From NCBI RefSeq assembly GCF_003674065.1, contig NZ_RDBE01000008.1, positions 62,001-126,000 of the forward strand: a stretch of 64,000 bases of DNA, given 5' to 3'. Each line of letters begins with the position of its first letter. The stretch's first letter is position 1. The notes beneath the pieces were generated by a model that saw only the letters and a list, made by a program, of their open reading frames with translations, did not search any database and had not been told where the DNA came from. The DNA is from Nocardioides mangrovicus (GTDB lineage: Bacteria > Actinomycetota > Actinomycetes > Propionibacteriales > Nocardioidaceae). Made by a program: the position numbers and the translations under genes. Below are positions 1 to 8,130 of this stretch, one piece after another.

Positions 1-195
1 GCGCTGCACGCCGAGGTGCGCTCGGCGGTGCTCGCCGCCACCGACGCCGACGCCGTGCTCTCCTTCGCCGACACCGGCCACGGCCGCGACGACTACGAGG
101 TCTGGCAGCACGCGCTGCAGGTGCTGCCGGCCTCCTCGCCGCGCTACGCGCAGGTGAGCGGGCACGTGGAGCGGCTCGACCTCGAGCTGGGGTAG
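1..195 (+). CDS. C-terminal fragment of an unrecognised protein
   Basis: An open frame runs from the first base of the window to a TAG stop at 193-195, giving the last 64 residues of a protein that starts upstream. The visible part is acidic and has no membrane segment or motif I recognise; it ends in ERLDLELG. Codon use is normal for the window, with G or C in most third positions, so it is probably a real gene tail. It lies about 95 bp before the aldehyde dehydrogenase gene on the same strand. I cannot name its function. Confidence 0.55.
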   Translation, partial: ALHAEVRSAVLAATDADAVLSFADTGHGRDDYEVWQHALQVLPASSPRYAQVSGHVERLDLELG

Positions 196-202
196 CGGGC
201 CC

Positions 203-290
203 TCACAGGCACCGCAGAACCGCTGCAACGTCTGGGCAACGGGTCCGTGCCTAGCGTCACAGGCACACCCCAGCGACGAAGGAGTCAGCC
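203..290 (+). promoter_or_regulatory. Upstream region of the aldehyde dehydrogenase gene
   Basis: A 10-bp direct repeat TCACAGGCAC occurs at 203-212 and 257-266. Between them lies a possible -10 hexamer TAGCGT at 252-257, matching the -10 style seen throughout the window. The leader carries a good ribosome binding site, AAGGAG, about 8 nt before the ATG at 291. The repeats may be regulator sites, but that is inference from position only. Confidence 0.35.
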
Positions 291-1814
291 ATGCCGACGT
301 ATGCACAGCCGGGCACCGAGGGGAGCGTCGTCTCCTACAAGCCCCGCTACGACCACTGGATCGGCGGCGAGTACGTCGCCCCGGTCAAGGGCCAGTACTT
401 CGAGAACGTCTCGCCGGTCAACGGCAAGGTGTTCACCGAGATCGCGCGCGGCACCGCCGAGGACATCGAGGCCGCCCTCGACGCAGCGCACGTCGCCGCA
501 CCGGCCTGGGGCAAGACCGCCGTGGCCGAGCGCGCCAACGTCCTCAACAAGATCGCCGACCGCATCGAGGCCAACCTCGAGATGCTGGCGGTGGGGGAGA
601 CCTGGGACAACGGCAAGCCGGTGCGCGAGACCATGGCCGCCGACCTGCCGCTCGCCGTCGACCACTTCCGGTACTTCGCCGGCGCGGTCCGCGCGCAGGA
701 GGGACACCTCTCGCAGATCGACGACGACACCGTCGCCTACCACTTCCACGAGCCGCTGGGCGTCGTCGGCCAGATCATCCCGTGGAACTTCCCGCTGCTG
801 ATGGCGGTCTGGAAGCTGGCCCCCGCACTGGCCGCCGGCAACGCGGTCGTCATCAAGCCCGCCGAGCAGACCCCGGCCTCGATCATGCTGCTGATGGAGC
901 TGATCGCCGACCTGCTGCCCGCGGGCGTGGTCAACGTCGTCAACGGGTTCGGCGCCGAGGCGGGCGCGCCGCTGGCGTCCTCGAGCCGCATCCGGAAGAT
1001 CGCCTTCACCGGCGAGACCACGACCGGCCGGCTGATCATGCAGTACGCCAGCCAGAACCTCATCCCGGTCACCCTCGAGCTCGGCGGCAAGTCGCCGAAC
1101 ATCTTCTTCGAGGACGTCGCGGCCAAGGACGACGACTTCTACGACAAGGCGCTCGAGGGCTTCTCGATGTTCGCGCTCAACCAGGGCGAGGTCTGCACCT
1201 GCCCGAGCCGCTCGCTCATCCAGAACTCGATCCTCGAGCAGTTCCTGCCCGCCGCCACGGAGCGGACCAAGCGGATCGTGCAGGGCAACCCGCTCGACAC
1301 CGACACGATGATCGGCGCGCAGGCCAGCAACGACCAGCTGGAGAAGATCCTGTCCTACATCGACATCGGCACCCAGGAAGGCGCCCGGATCATCACCGGC
1401 GGCGAGCGCGTCGACCTCGGCGGCGACCTGTCCGGCGGCTACTACGTGGCGCCGACGATCTTCCAGGGCACCAACAAGATGCGGATCTTCCAGGAGGAGA
1501 TCTTCGGCCCGGTCGTCTCGGTCACCGGCTTCGACGGCTACGACGACGCGATGCAGATCGCCAACGACACCCTCTACGGGCTCGGCGCCGGCGTCTGGTC
1601 GCGCGACACCAACACCGCCTACCGCGCGGGCCGCGACATCCAGGCGGGTCGCGTGTGGACGAACTGCTACCACCTCTACCCGGCGCACGCGGCCTTCGGC
1701 GGCTACAAGTCCTCGGGCATCGGGCGGGAGAACCACTCGATGATGCTCGACCACTACCAGCAGACGAAGAATCTGCTGGTGAGCTACTCGCCCAAGGCGA
1801 TGGGGTTCTTCTGA
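291..1814 (+). CDS. NAD-dependent aldehyde dehydrogenase (acetaldehyde dehydrogenase type)
   Basis: The 507-residue protein is a full-length aldehyde dehydrogenase that oxidises an aldehyde, probably acetaldehyde or a short-chain one, to the acid with NAD+. Family landmarks are visible: the [10 protein letters not shown] segment of the cofactor fold, the LELGGKSPN block with the general-base glutamate, and GEVCTCPSR with the catalytic cysteine. The C-terminus carries the usual [14 protein letters not shown] block. The start is the ATG preceded by AAGGAG. The gene just downstream encodes a DUF779 protein, a pairing common for the ExaC/AldB-like branch. Substrate is inferred from this subgroup, not shown by the sequence. 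Confidence 0.93.
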   Translation: MPTYAQPGTEGSVVSYKPRYDHWIGGEYVAPVKGQYFENVSPVNGKVFTEIARGTAEDIEAALDAAHVAAPAWGKTAVAERANVLNKIADRIEANLEMLAVGETWDNGKPVRETMAADLPLAVDHFRYFAGAVRAQEGHLSQIDDDTVAYHFHEPLGVVGQIIPWNFPLLMAVWKLAPALAAGNAVVIKPAEQTPASIMLLMELIADLLPAGVVNVVNGFGAEAGAPLASSSRIRKIAFTGETTTGRLIMQYASQNLIPVTLELGGKSPNIFFEDVAAKDDDFYDKALEGFSMFALNQGEVCTCPSRSLIQNSILEQFLPAATERTKRIVQGNPLDTDTMIGAQASNDQLEKILSYIDIGTQEGARIITGGERVDLGGDLSGGYYVAPTIFQGTNKMRIFQEEIFGPVVSVTGFDGYDDAMQIANDTLYGLGAGVWSRDTNTAYRAGRDIQAGRVWTNCYHLYPAHAAFGGYKSSGIGRENHSMMLDHYQQTKNLLVSYSPKAMGFF

Positions 1815-1905
1815 TCGGTGCCGAGCGAAGCGAGGGACCGATCGATGGTGGTTGAGCAGCGAGCGCGGCTGAGGAACGAAGCCGCGACGGAGCGTGCCGA
1901 AACCA
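1813..1905. repeat. Intergenic palindromic repeat element
   Basis: Two hairpins fill the gap between the aldehyde dehydrogenase and the DUF779 gene. The first pairs GATCGGT (1813-1819) with ACCGATC (1837-1843). The second is bounded by TGGTT (1849-1853) and AACCA (1901-1905) and holds an inner stem CGCGGCT (1864-1870) with AGCCGCG (1880-1886). The TGGTTGAGC...GAAACCA layout with GAGCG/CGAAG cores resembles dispersed intergenic repeats I recall from actinobacterial genomes. It could act as a transcript-processing hairpin between the two genes. Confidence 0.6.
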
Positions 1906-1924
1906 GATGCCGGGACGTCGGCAC

Positions 1925-2332
1925 ATGAGAGTCGAGCGCGTCGCGATCACCCCGGGGGCTGCGGACCTGCTCCGCAGCCTCCGGGCCGACCACGCCAAGC
2001 CGCTGATGTTCCACCAGTCCGGCGGCTGCTGCGACGGCTCCGCGCCGATGTGCTTCACCCAGGGGACCTACCTAGTGAGCCCGGCCGACGTGCACCTCGG
2101 CGACCTCGACATCGGTCCGCTCGACGATGTCGACGACACGGGCGTCGTGCCGGTCTACATCTCGCGCGAGCAGTTCCGGTACTGGTCGCACACCCACATC
2201 ACCATCGACGTGGTGCCCGGACGGGGAGCGGGCTTCTCGATCGAGGGTCCGACCGGCCATCGGTTCATCATTCGCTCGCGGATCTTCACCGACGCTGAGG
2301 CCGATGAGCTCGCCACCGAACCGGCCGGCTAG
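1925..2332 (+). CDS. DUF779 family protein, aldehyde dehydrogenase partner
   Basis: A 135-residue soluble protein of the DUF779 family, which is typically encoded next to aldehyde or alcohol dehydrogenases, as here. The diagnostic block is FHQSGGCCDGSAPMCF, with three cysteines and a histidine that may bind metal; the biochemical role is not established. I prefer the ATG at 1925 because MRVERVAITPGA matches the usual N-terminus. An ATG at 1907 would add six residues but overlaps the end of the palindromic repeat. Probably cotranscribed with the upstream dehydrogenase. Confidence 0.85.
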   Translation: MRVERVAITPGAADLLRSLRADHAKPLMFHQSGGCCDGSAPMCFTQGTYLVSPADVHLGDLDIGPLDDVDDTGVVPVYISREQFRYWSHTHITIDVVPGRGAGFSIEGPTGHRFIIRSRIFTDAEADELATEPAG

Positions 2333-2337
2333 CCGGT
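2320..2337. terminator. Weak hairpin between convergent genes
   Basis: ACCGGC (2320-2325) pairs with GCCGGT (2332-2337) across the DUF779 stop codon, just before the end of the convergent cyclophilin gene. There is no T-run. It may be a weak bidirectional terminator. Confidence 0.3.
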
Positions 2338-2350
2338 CGGACGGGCCGCC

Positions 2351-3061
2351 TCAGCCCTGGGTGACCTTGACCAGCTCGACGGAGACCACCGGCTTGCCGT
2401 CGTACCCGTCGGCCTCGCCCTTCGTGGCCTTCTTGGCCTCGGCCTGCACCAGCTTGATGCTGGCCGCGTCGAGCTGGCCGAACTGGGTGTAGTCCTTGGG
2501 CAGCTGGGTGGTGTCGTAGTCGATGAAGAACTGGCCGCCGGAGGTGTCGGCCTGGCCGGTGTTGGCCAGGGCGAGGCTGCCGATCTTGTAGTCCTCCTGG
2601 CCGGTGAGCTCCTCGGCGAAGGCGTAGCCGGGGGTGCCGGTGCCGGTGCCGGTCGGGTCGCCGCACTGCAGCACGTGGAATCCCCTGCTGTCGCTGGTGA
2701 TCCGGTGGCACGGGGTCTTGTCGTAGTAGCCCTGCTTGGCCAAGGAGAGGAACGAGTTCACCGCGCACGGTGCGTTCTTGGCGTCGAGGGTGGCCTTGAG
2801 CGTGCCGAAGTTGGTCTGGATGGTGACGGCGACGTCGCCCGTGGCGACCGGCGTGCTCGGCGGCAGGTCCACCTTGCGGGCCACCTCGCCGTTCTGGGTC
2901 GGCGTGTAGGTGCACTGCCCGTCCTTGGACGCGCTGGCACTCGCGCTGCCGGACGCCGAGGACCCGGCGTCCTGGGAGCCCGACGCGCCACAGCCCGCGA
3001 GGCCGAGGCCGACGAGGGGGACCAGGACGCAGAGGCGGGCCAGGCGGGAACGTGTGCTCAC
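2351..3061 (-). CDS. Cyclophilin-type peptidyl-prolyl isomerase, lipoprotein
   Basis: A 236-residue exported lipoprotein with a cyclophilin domain that would catalyse proline cis-trans isomerisation of proteins outside the membrane. The N-terminus has a signal segment ending in a lipobox, LAGC, with the lipidated cysteine at residue 24, followed by a Ser/Ala-rich linker to about residue 45. The cyclophilin core starts near TIQTNFGTLKATLD and includes FFIDYDTTQLP, though several canonical catalytic residues are altered (CHRITSDSRGFHVLQCGDP). The GTG start lies 8 nt after a possible -10 TAGTCT (3070-3075, minus strand), so the mRNA may be nearly leaderless. It is divergent from the sedolisin gene. 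Confidence 0.88.
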   Translation of the reverse strand: MSTRSRLARLCVLVPLVGLGLAGCGASGSQDAGSSASGSASASASKDGQCTYTPTQNGEVARKVDLPPSTPVATGDVAVTIQTNFGTLKATLDAKNAPCAVNSFLSLAKQGYYDKTPCHRITSDSRGFHVLQCGDPTGTGTGTPGYAFAEELTGQEDYKIGSLALANTGQADTSGGQFFIDYDTTQLPKDYTQFGQLDAASIKLVQAEAKKATKGEADGYDGKPVVSVELVKVTQG

Positions 3062-3245
3062 AGGGCCCGAGACTATCCAGCAGGCCTATCCGCGACATGC
3101 CCCGGTTCGTCGCAGGATCTCCGCATACGCCGCGATGCGTCATCGAGGATTTACGGGAAGGGGGTTCCGCTGCGAGAGCCCGGTCGCTAGCGTGCAAAAG
3201 GTTCATCGGCCAGCCCGGGCCGATCTCGACGGGATGGACACCTCT
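3062..3245. promoter_or_regulatory. Divergent promoter region, cyclophilin / sedolisin
   Basis: This gap holds the likely minus-strand -10 TAGTCT at 3070-3075 for the cyclophilin gene and a plus-strand -10 TAGCGT at 3188-3193 for the sedolisin gene, followed by a leader of roughly 45 nt. No clear operator palindrome was seen. Confidence 0.4.
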
Positions 3246-5177
3246 ATGAAGAACGCACGCAGACCACTGACCGCAGTGGTCGTCGTAGGCGCACTGGCAG
3301 CAGCCGGCGTCGCCGCCACGACTCCGGGGGCGCAGGCGAGCAGTCGTCGCAACGTGCCTCACAGCAGGCCCGGCTGGGTCGCCAGGTCGCACAGCCTCGG
3401 CAAGCCGGCCGCCTCGAAGCAGACCACGCTGAAGGTGTACCTGGCCCCCCACGGTGGGCTGGCCGCGCTCAAGGACGACGTCGCCGCGGTGTCCACGCCC
3501 GGCAACGCGCGCTACGGCAAGTTCCTCAGCGCCTCGCAGTACCACGCCACCTACGACCCGACCAGTGCCGAGGTCAAGGCGGTCAAGACCTACCTCAAGG
3601 ACCAGCACGTCACCACCACCGGCGTCGCGGCCCACCACGCCTACCTCACGGTGCGGGGCACCAACGCCCACATCAGCAAGGCCTTCGGTGTCTCCCTGGC
3701 GAAGTTCCAGCACCAGGGCCAGGCCGTGCAGGCCAACACCGACGCCGTCACCCTGCCGGGCACCATCGCCTCCAGCGTGCTCACCGTCACCGGTCTGGAC
3801 ACGACCAAGACCAAGATCCAGCACCTCAGCTCCACCCCGGCGCCGCCGCCGGCCGGCTTCAACAACGCCCGGCCGTGCTCGACGTTCTACGGGCAGGTGC
3901 TGGCCACCAAGCAGGCCGACTACAAGACCCCGCTGCCCAAGTTCAACGGCAAGTCGTTGCCCTACGCGGTGTGCGGCTACACCGGTCCGCAGCTGCGTGC
4001 TGCCTACCAGGGCGCCAACCCCAGCGGTCTCGACGGCAGCGGCGTCACCGTCGGCATCCTCGACGCCTACGCCTCGCCGACGATCGCCCAGGACGCGCAG
4101 ACCTACGCCACCAACCACGGCGACGGCAGCTACGCCAAGAACCAGCTGACCCAGGTCACTCCGAGCGCCTACACCAACCAGGCCGACTGCGACCCCTCCG
4201 GCTGGTTCGGCGAGGAGACCCTCGACGTGGAGGCCGTGCACGCCATGGCTCCCGGCTCGAAGGTCCGTTACTACGCGGCGGCCAGCTGCTACGACGACGA
4301 CTTCCTCAACGGGCTGACCAAGATCGTCAACCAGAACAAGGTGCAGGTCGTCAGCAACTCGTGGGGCGAGCCCGACGAGGGTGAGAACGGCGACGCGCTC
4401 GCGGCCTACCAGGAGGTCTTCATGCAGGCCTCGATGCAGGGCATCAGCGTGCTGTTCTCCTCCGGTGACAACGGTGACGAGCTGGCCAACACCGCCATCA
4501 AGCAGACCGACTCCCCGGCCTCGAGCCCGTACGTCACCGCCGTGGGCGGCACCGCCGCCGGCATCGGCTCCGACGGTTCAATGACCTTCCAGACCGGTTG
4601 GGGCACCCAGAAGTACAGCCTGAGCGCCAGCGGTCAGGCCTGGACCCCGGTGGGTTACCTCTACGGCGCCGGTGGTGGCACCTCGTCTCTGTTCAACCAG
4701 CCCAGCTACCAGAAGGGTGTCGTGCCGTCGTCGCAGGCCAACGGCCGTGCGGTTCCTGACGTCGCGATGGACGCCGACCCGACCACGGGCATGCTGGTCG
4801 GTGAGACGCAGACCTTCACCGACGGCGTGCGCTACGGCGAGTACCGCATCGGCGGCACCAGCCTGGCCTCGCCGCTGTTCGCGGGCCAGACCGCGCTGAT
4901 GCTGCAGAACAGCGGGGGCAAGTCCGCCGGACTGCTGAACCCGCTGCTCTACAAGCAGCTGAACAAGGCGGCCTACGTCGACGACGTCAGCGGACCCGGC
5001 CCCGACGCCGGCAACGTGCGCGTCGACTACTCCAACGGCGAGAACGCCTCGGACGGCCTGCTGTACTCCATCCGGACCTTCAACCAGGATTCGTCCCTGA
5101 CCGTCACGAAGGGTTGGGACAACGTCACCGGTGTGGGTTCGCCGAACGCGGGCTACATCAACTACAAGCTGAAGTAG
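3246..5177 (+). CDS. Secreted S53 family peptidase (sedolisin / pro-kumamolisin)
   Basis: A 643-residue secreted serine-carboxyl endopeptidase. The order is: signal peptide ending near PGAQAS (about residue 30), pro-kumamolisin activation domain (about 45-190), then the subtilisin-like catalytic domain. The S53 catalytic set is present: Glu323 and Asp327 in GEETLDVE, oxyanion Asp408 in SSGDNG, and nucleophile Ser539 in GGTSLASP. The C-terminal calcium site is recognisable in DDVSGPGP and GWDNVTGVGSPN. I chose ATG 3246 because it gives a clean signal peptide; ATG 3234 would add four residues. Family members are acid-active. An intrinsic terminator follows directly. Confidence 0.92.
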   Translation: MKNARRPLTAVVVVGALAAAGVAATTPGAQASSRRNVPHSRPGWVARSHSLGKPAASKQTTLKVYLAPHGGLAALKDDVAAVSTPGNARYGKFLSASQYHATYDPTSAEVKAVKTYLKDQHVTTTGVAAHHAYLTVRGTNAHISKAFGVSLAKFQHQGQAVQANTDAVTLPGTIASSVLTVTGLDTTKTKIQHLSSTPAPPPAGFNNARPCSTFYGQVLATKQADYKTPLPKFNGKSLPYAVCGYTGPQLRAAYQGANPSGLDGSGVTVGILDAYASPTIAQDAQTYATNHGDGSYAKNQLTQVTPSAYTNQADCDPSGWFGEETLDVEAVHAMAPGSKVRYYAAASCYDDDFLNGLTKIVNQNKVQVVSNSWGEPDEGENGDALAAYQEVFMQASMQGISVLFSSGDNGDELANTAIKQTDSPASSPYVTAVGGTAAGIGSDGSMTFQTGWGTQKYSLSASGQAWTPVGYLYGAGGGTSSLFNQPSYQKGVVPSSQANGRAVPDVAMDADPTTGMLVGETQTFTDGVRYGEYRIGGTSLASPLFAGQTALMLQNSGGKSAGLLNPLLYKQLNKAAYVDDVSGPGPDAGNVRVDYSNGENASDGLLYSIRTFNQDSSLTVTKGWDNVTGVGSPNAGYINYKLK

Positions 5178-5184
5178 CACCTCG

Positions 5185-5225
5185 CGTGTGGCCCAGGACG
5201 TGCTCGGCACGTCCTGGGCCACACG
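5185..5225 (+). terminator. Strong hairpin terminator after the sedolisin gene
   Basis: CGTGTGGCCCAGGACGTGC (5185-5203) pairs perfectly over 19 bp with 5207-5225, leaving a 3-nt loop. It begins 8 bp after the stop codon. A T-run is lacking, as is usual in GC-rich actinobacteria. Confidence 0.85.
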
Positions 5226-5249
5226 TCTGTCCACACCTAGAGTGAGGGC

Positions 5250-5444
5250 GTGGACCCGATCGCGAGGCGGCTGGCCAAGGTGGGCGGCTCGATGCTCATC
5301 GTCGCCGCGTTCCTCGTGCTGATCCTGGTGCTGGCACGCCACCTGACGTGGTTCACCCTCGTCGCGCTGCTGGTCGCGATGGCGGTGGTGCTGCGCCTCA
5401 ACATCGCCCGGGTGGACCGCAAGTTCGACCGCGCTCCGCGCTGA
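5250..5444 (+). CDS. Small two-helix membrane protein, unknown function
   Basis: A 64-residue protein made almost entirely of two hydrophobic helices (about residues 13-30 and 33-49), with a basic C-terminus (RVDRKFDRAPR) that should face the cytoplasm. The GTG start lies exactly 6 nt after a -10 hexamer TAGAGT (5238-5243), so the gene is probably leaderless; this pattern supports both the gene and its start. It sits alone between a terminator and an epimerase gene. I do not recognise a family. Confidence 0.65.
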   Translation: MDPIARRLAKVGGSMLIVAAFLVLILVLARHLTWFTLVALLVAMAVVLRLNIARVDRKFDRAPR

Positions 5445-5546
5445 GGCCCCTCTAGTCCGGGCTCATACTGAGCGGCTTGCTCTCGATCACCTGAGGAGCC
5501 GCGGCCGTGCCGGAACATCACGGCAGCGGGTCCGGTTGCCACGGAC

Positions 5547-6386
5547 ATGCGTGTACTACTCACCGGAGGAACAGGTCTCATCGGCTCGGCGACGCTGCAG
5601 GCGCTGCGCGACTCGGGGCACGAGGTGATCGCCGCGGTCCGCAGCGACAGCTCGGCGCAGACGGTGGCGGCGGGCGGTGCGACGCCCCTGGTCGGCGACA
5701 TCACCGACGTCGCGTGGCTGACCGAGCAGCTGCGAGGTGTCGACGGCGCGGTCCACCTGGCCGCCGACAACCGGGGCCCGGCCATGGACGAGGCCGTCAC
5801 CGACGCGGTCATCGCCGCGTTCGACGGCACCGACAAGCCGTACGTCCACACCGGCGGCGTGTGGGTGTGGGGGAGTGGCTCGGACCTCAGCGAAGACGAC
5901 CCGCAGAACCCGCCCGCCATCACGGCGTGGCGCTCGGGACCGGAGACCAAGATCCTGCAGTCCGGCGTCAAGGCCAGCCTGGTGGCGCCCGGCATCGTCT
6001 ACGGCGCGGGCGGGGAAGGCATTCCCCGCATGCTGGTCGACGGACCCCGCGACGAGAGCGGTGCTCTCACGCTGATCGGCACAGGGGAGCAGCACTGGAC
6101 CACCGTGGCCGCCTCCGACCTCGGCGAGCTCTACGTGCTGGCGCTGGAGCGCTCGAGCGGTGGCACCTACATCGGCGCCAGCGGGCAGAACCCCACCGTG
6201 CGCGAGCTCGGCGAGGCGGCTGCGGACAGCGTCGTGGCCGGCAGTGCCGACGAGGCGCGCGAGCGGCTGGGCGAGGGCTTCGGCGACGCGCTGTTGCTGG
6301 ATCAGCAGGCCAGCGGGGCCAAGGCCCGCTCGGAGCTGGGCTGGGAGCCCAACGCGCGCTCGCTGGTCGAGGAGCTCAGAGGCTGA
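5547..6386 (+). CDS. NAD(P)-dependent epimerase/dehydratase family protein (extended SDR)
   Basis: A 279-residue Rossmann-fold protein starting MRVLLTGGTGLIGSATL, the glycine-rich dinucleotide site of extended short-chain dehydrogenases. It is shorter than sugar epimerases, and the usual YxxxK catalytic pair is not evident, so it is closer to the atypical NAD-dependent epimerase/dehydratase group of unknown substrate. A ribosome binding site GAGGAG precedes a GTG at 5507 that is in a different frame; the ATG at 5547 itself has no obvious site. The 3' end overlaps the convergent MOSC gene by 11 bp. Confidence 0.82.
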   Translation: MRVLLTGGTGLIGSATLQALRDSGHEVIAAVRSDSSAQTVAAGGATPLVGDITDVAWLTEQLRGVDGAVHLAADNRGPAMDEAVTDAVIAAFDGTDKPYVHTGGVWVWGSGSDLSEDDPQNPPAITAWRSGPETKILQSGVKASLVAPGIVYGAGGEGIPRMLVDGPRDESGALTLIGTGEQHWTTVAASDLGELYVLALERSSGGTYIGASGQNPTVRELGEAAADSVVAGSADEARERLGEGFGDALLLDQQASGAKARSELGWEPNARSLVEELRG

Positions 6387-6804
6387 CCTCGTCGCCGATC
6401 CGGACGGTGCCGCCGCGAACGGTGCGGAACACCGTGCCGGCCCGGCGGCGCAGAGCGGCGGCGGCGCCCGGCGCGATCTCGTCGTCGAGGATCCGGCACG
6501 GCGCGGCCACCCGCACGACCTCCAGCTCCACCTCACCGATCCGCACCCGGGCGCCGGGAGTCGTCGGCACTTGGCCGTGGTCGATCGTGATGTTGCGGCG
6601 GGTGCCGGCCGGCTTCACCTCGAGCCCGAGGTCGACGGCCGCCGCCGCGAGCCCGTCGGCCGACTGCACGGTGACCTGCCGGTGTCTGGCGTTCTCGTAG
6701 CGGTCGCCGGTGATGCCGTGACCGGTCTCGACGACGACCTCGTCGACGGCCTTCATCGGCAACCGCCGGCCGGGGGAGAGGTGGAGCGCGGCGACGGTCG
6801 GCAC
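6376..6804 (-). CDS. MOSC domain-containing protein
   Basis: About 142 residues with a MOSC (molybdenum cofactor sulfurase C-terminal) fold: the start VAALHLSPGRRLPMKAVDEV, the block GITGDRYE, and APCRILDD with the conserved cysteine position. Stand-alone MOSC proteins are thought to handle sulfur transfer or the molybdenum cofactor, but this member's substrate is unknown. The GTG at 6804 is the best start because the family N-terminus begins there; the frame stays open upstream without protein-like sequence. It converges on the epimerase gene. Confidence 0.8.
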   Translation of the reverse strand: MPTVAALHLSPGRRLPMKAVDEVVVETGHGITGDRYENARHRQVTVQSADGLAAAAVDLGLEVKPAGTRRNITIDHGQVPTTPGARVRIGEVELEVVRVAAPCRILDDEIAPGAAAALRRRAGTVFRTVRGGTVRIGDEVSL

Positions 6805-6870
6805 CCGACCATTGTGGATGGCGCACGGTGAGGTTGTGATGCCATCAGGTTTCCTGTCAAACTTCGGGAC

Positions 6871-7692
6871 GTGACGACCCCGACGACGGGCGAGACCCCG
6901 GTGAACCGGGAGGGACTGCCGCCGACCCTCGAGCTGGCCCGCGTCGACGACGTGCTGGTCGTGCGCCTGAACCGCGCCGCGAAGCGCAACGCGCTGGACC
7001 TGGCGACGGTCGACGGGCTGGAGGCGGTCTTCGCCGACCCGCCGGAGTGGGCGCGTGCGGCGGTCGTCGACGCCGACGGCGAGCACTTCTCCGCGGGCCT
7101 GGACTTCGCCTCGCTGACCGACCTGGACCCGGTGGCCAGCCTGCACCACTCGCGTCGTTGGCATGCCGCCTTCGACACCATCGAACGGGGCCGGATCGCC
7201 GTCGTGGCGGTCCTGCGGGGGGCGGTCATCGGCGGCGGTCTGGAGCTGGCGAGCGCCTGCCACCTCAGGGTCGCGGAGCCGTCGGCGTACTTCGCGCTGC
7301 CCGAAGGGCAGCGTGGTCTCTTCGTGGGGGGAGGCGCCTCGGTACGGGTGCCGCGCCTCATCGGCGTGCACCGGGTGATGGACATGATGCTCACCGGCCG
7401 TGTCATCTCGGCCGCGGACGCGGTGCCGCTGGGGCTGGCGCAGTACGCCGCCGACGAGGGCGCCGGCTACGGGCTCGCGCTCGAGCTGGCCTCCAAGATC
7501 GCGACCACCCCGACGATGACGACGTACGCGGCGCTGCACGCGCTGCCCCGCATCGCCGACGCCGACCCCGACAAGGGCCTCTACCTGGAGTCGCTCATGG
7601 CCGCCATCGCCAGCAGCAGCGAGGAGGCGCAAGCGCTGATGGGGGAGTTCCTGGCCGGCCGCGGGGCGCGGGTGACTCAGCACGATCGGTGA
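6871..7692 (+). CDS. Enoyl-CoA hydratase/isomerase (crotonase) family protein
   Basis: A 273-residue crotonase-fold protein acting on an acyl-CoA. The CoA-binding and oxyanion segments are visible in RNALDLATVDGLEAVF, HFSAGLDFASL and AVIGGGLELASACHLRVAE. The residues at the usual hydratase glutamate positions are not both clear, so hydratase versus isomerase activity cannot be decided. The start is a GTG close behind a possible -10 element in GTCAAACTT. It is divergent from the MOSC gene and is followed by a decayed toxin-antitoxin locus. Confidence 0.85.
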   Translation: MTTPTTGETPVNREGLPPTLELARVDDVLVVRLNRAAKRNALDLATVDGLEAVFADPPEWARAAVVDADGEHFSAGLDFASLTDLDPVASLHHSRRWHAAFDTIERGRIAVVAVLRGAVIGGGLELASACHLRVAEPSAYFALPEGQRGLFVGGGASVRVPRLIGVHRVMDMMLTGRVISAADAVPLGLAQYAADEGAGYGLALELASKIATTPTMTTYAALHALPRIADADPDKGLYLESLMAAIASSSEEAQALMGEFLAGRGARVTQHDR

Positions 7693-7733
7693 GCGTTGCT
7701 TATCGAGAGCAGGCTCGATGACAGCATGCGGTC

Positions 7734-7748
7734 AGCATCTACGATGCT
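7734..7748. promoter_or_regulatory. Putative VapB operator
   Basis: AGCATC (7734-7739) and GATGCT (7743-7748) form a perfect inverted repeat with spacer TAC, 11 bp upstream of the vapB-like GTG. A -10-like TACGAT overlaps it. VapBC modules are autorepressed at such palindromes, so this is the likely relic of the locus operator. Confidence 0.5.
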
Positions 7749-7759
7749 ATGCCGTCACC

Positions 7760-8011
7760 GTGCGTACGACGGTCACGTTGGACTCCGACACCGAGTCACT
7801 CGTTCGCCAGCTGATGGAGGAGCGAGGCGACTCCTTCAAGCAGGCTCTCAATGACGCCATCCGCGACGGTGCGTAGCGCCGCCCACAGGTCGCGTTCGAG
7901 ACCACGGTGCGTCGCCTCGGTCGACCGACGGTGAACCTCGACCAGGCGTTGCGCCTGGCAGGTGAGTTCGAGGATGAGGAGCTGGTTCGTCGCATGCGCA
8001 CCGGACGATGA
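7760..8011 (+). pseudogene. VapB-type antitoxin, interrupted by an in-frame stop
   Basis: Reading from GTG 7760 gives VRTTVTLDSDTESLVRQLM and then a segment typical of VapB antitoxins (ERGDSFKQALNDAIRDGA), which ends at TAG 7874-7876. The same frame continues without any shift as RRPQVAFETTVRRLGRPTV..., and closes with LAGEFEDEELVRRMRTGR and TGA at 8009-8011. The two halves together have the right length (about 83 residues) and order for an intact VapB. A single nonsense change therefore appears to have broken the gene. The final TGA overlaps the ATG of the vapC remnant, as in intact vapBC operons. Confidence 0.75.
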
Positions 8012-8070
8012 AGCTCGTCGATGCGAACGTGCACCTGGCCGGCCCTGGCCGTCGAGTTGACATAATGTAG
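8008..8070 (+). pseudogene. VapC-type PIN toxin, only the first residues remain
   Basis: The frame from ATG 8008 reads MKLVDANVHLAGPGRRVDIM and stops at TAG 8068-8070. The opening MKLVDANV is the first strand of PIN-domain VapC ribonucleases with the first catalytic aspartate; everything after about residue 10 is unrelated. The toxin was therefore removed, leaving a harmless stub joined to the broken antitoxin. An 8-bp match GCTTATCG occurs on each side of the locus (7698-7705 and 8070-8077), which could be a deletion scar or chance. Confidence 0.65.
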
Positions 8071-8130
8071 CTTATCGGCGACGAATGACGATCGCGGGCC
8101 ACGCAAGAACTGAGAGCTGTCGGTGGGCTG

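Noticed and set aside
7698-8077. GCTTATCG flanking repeats as a transposon target duplication
   Set aside because: Eight bases is weak evidence over 370 bp and there are no terminal inverted repeats or transposase; kept only as a possible deletion scar.
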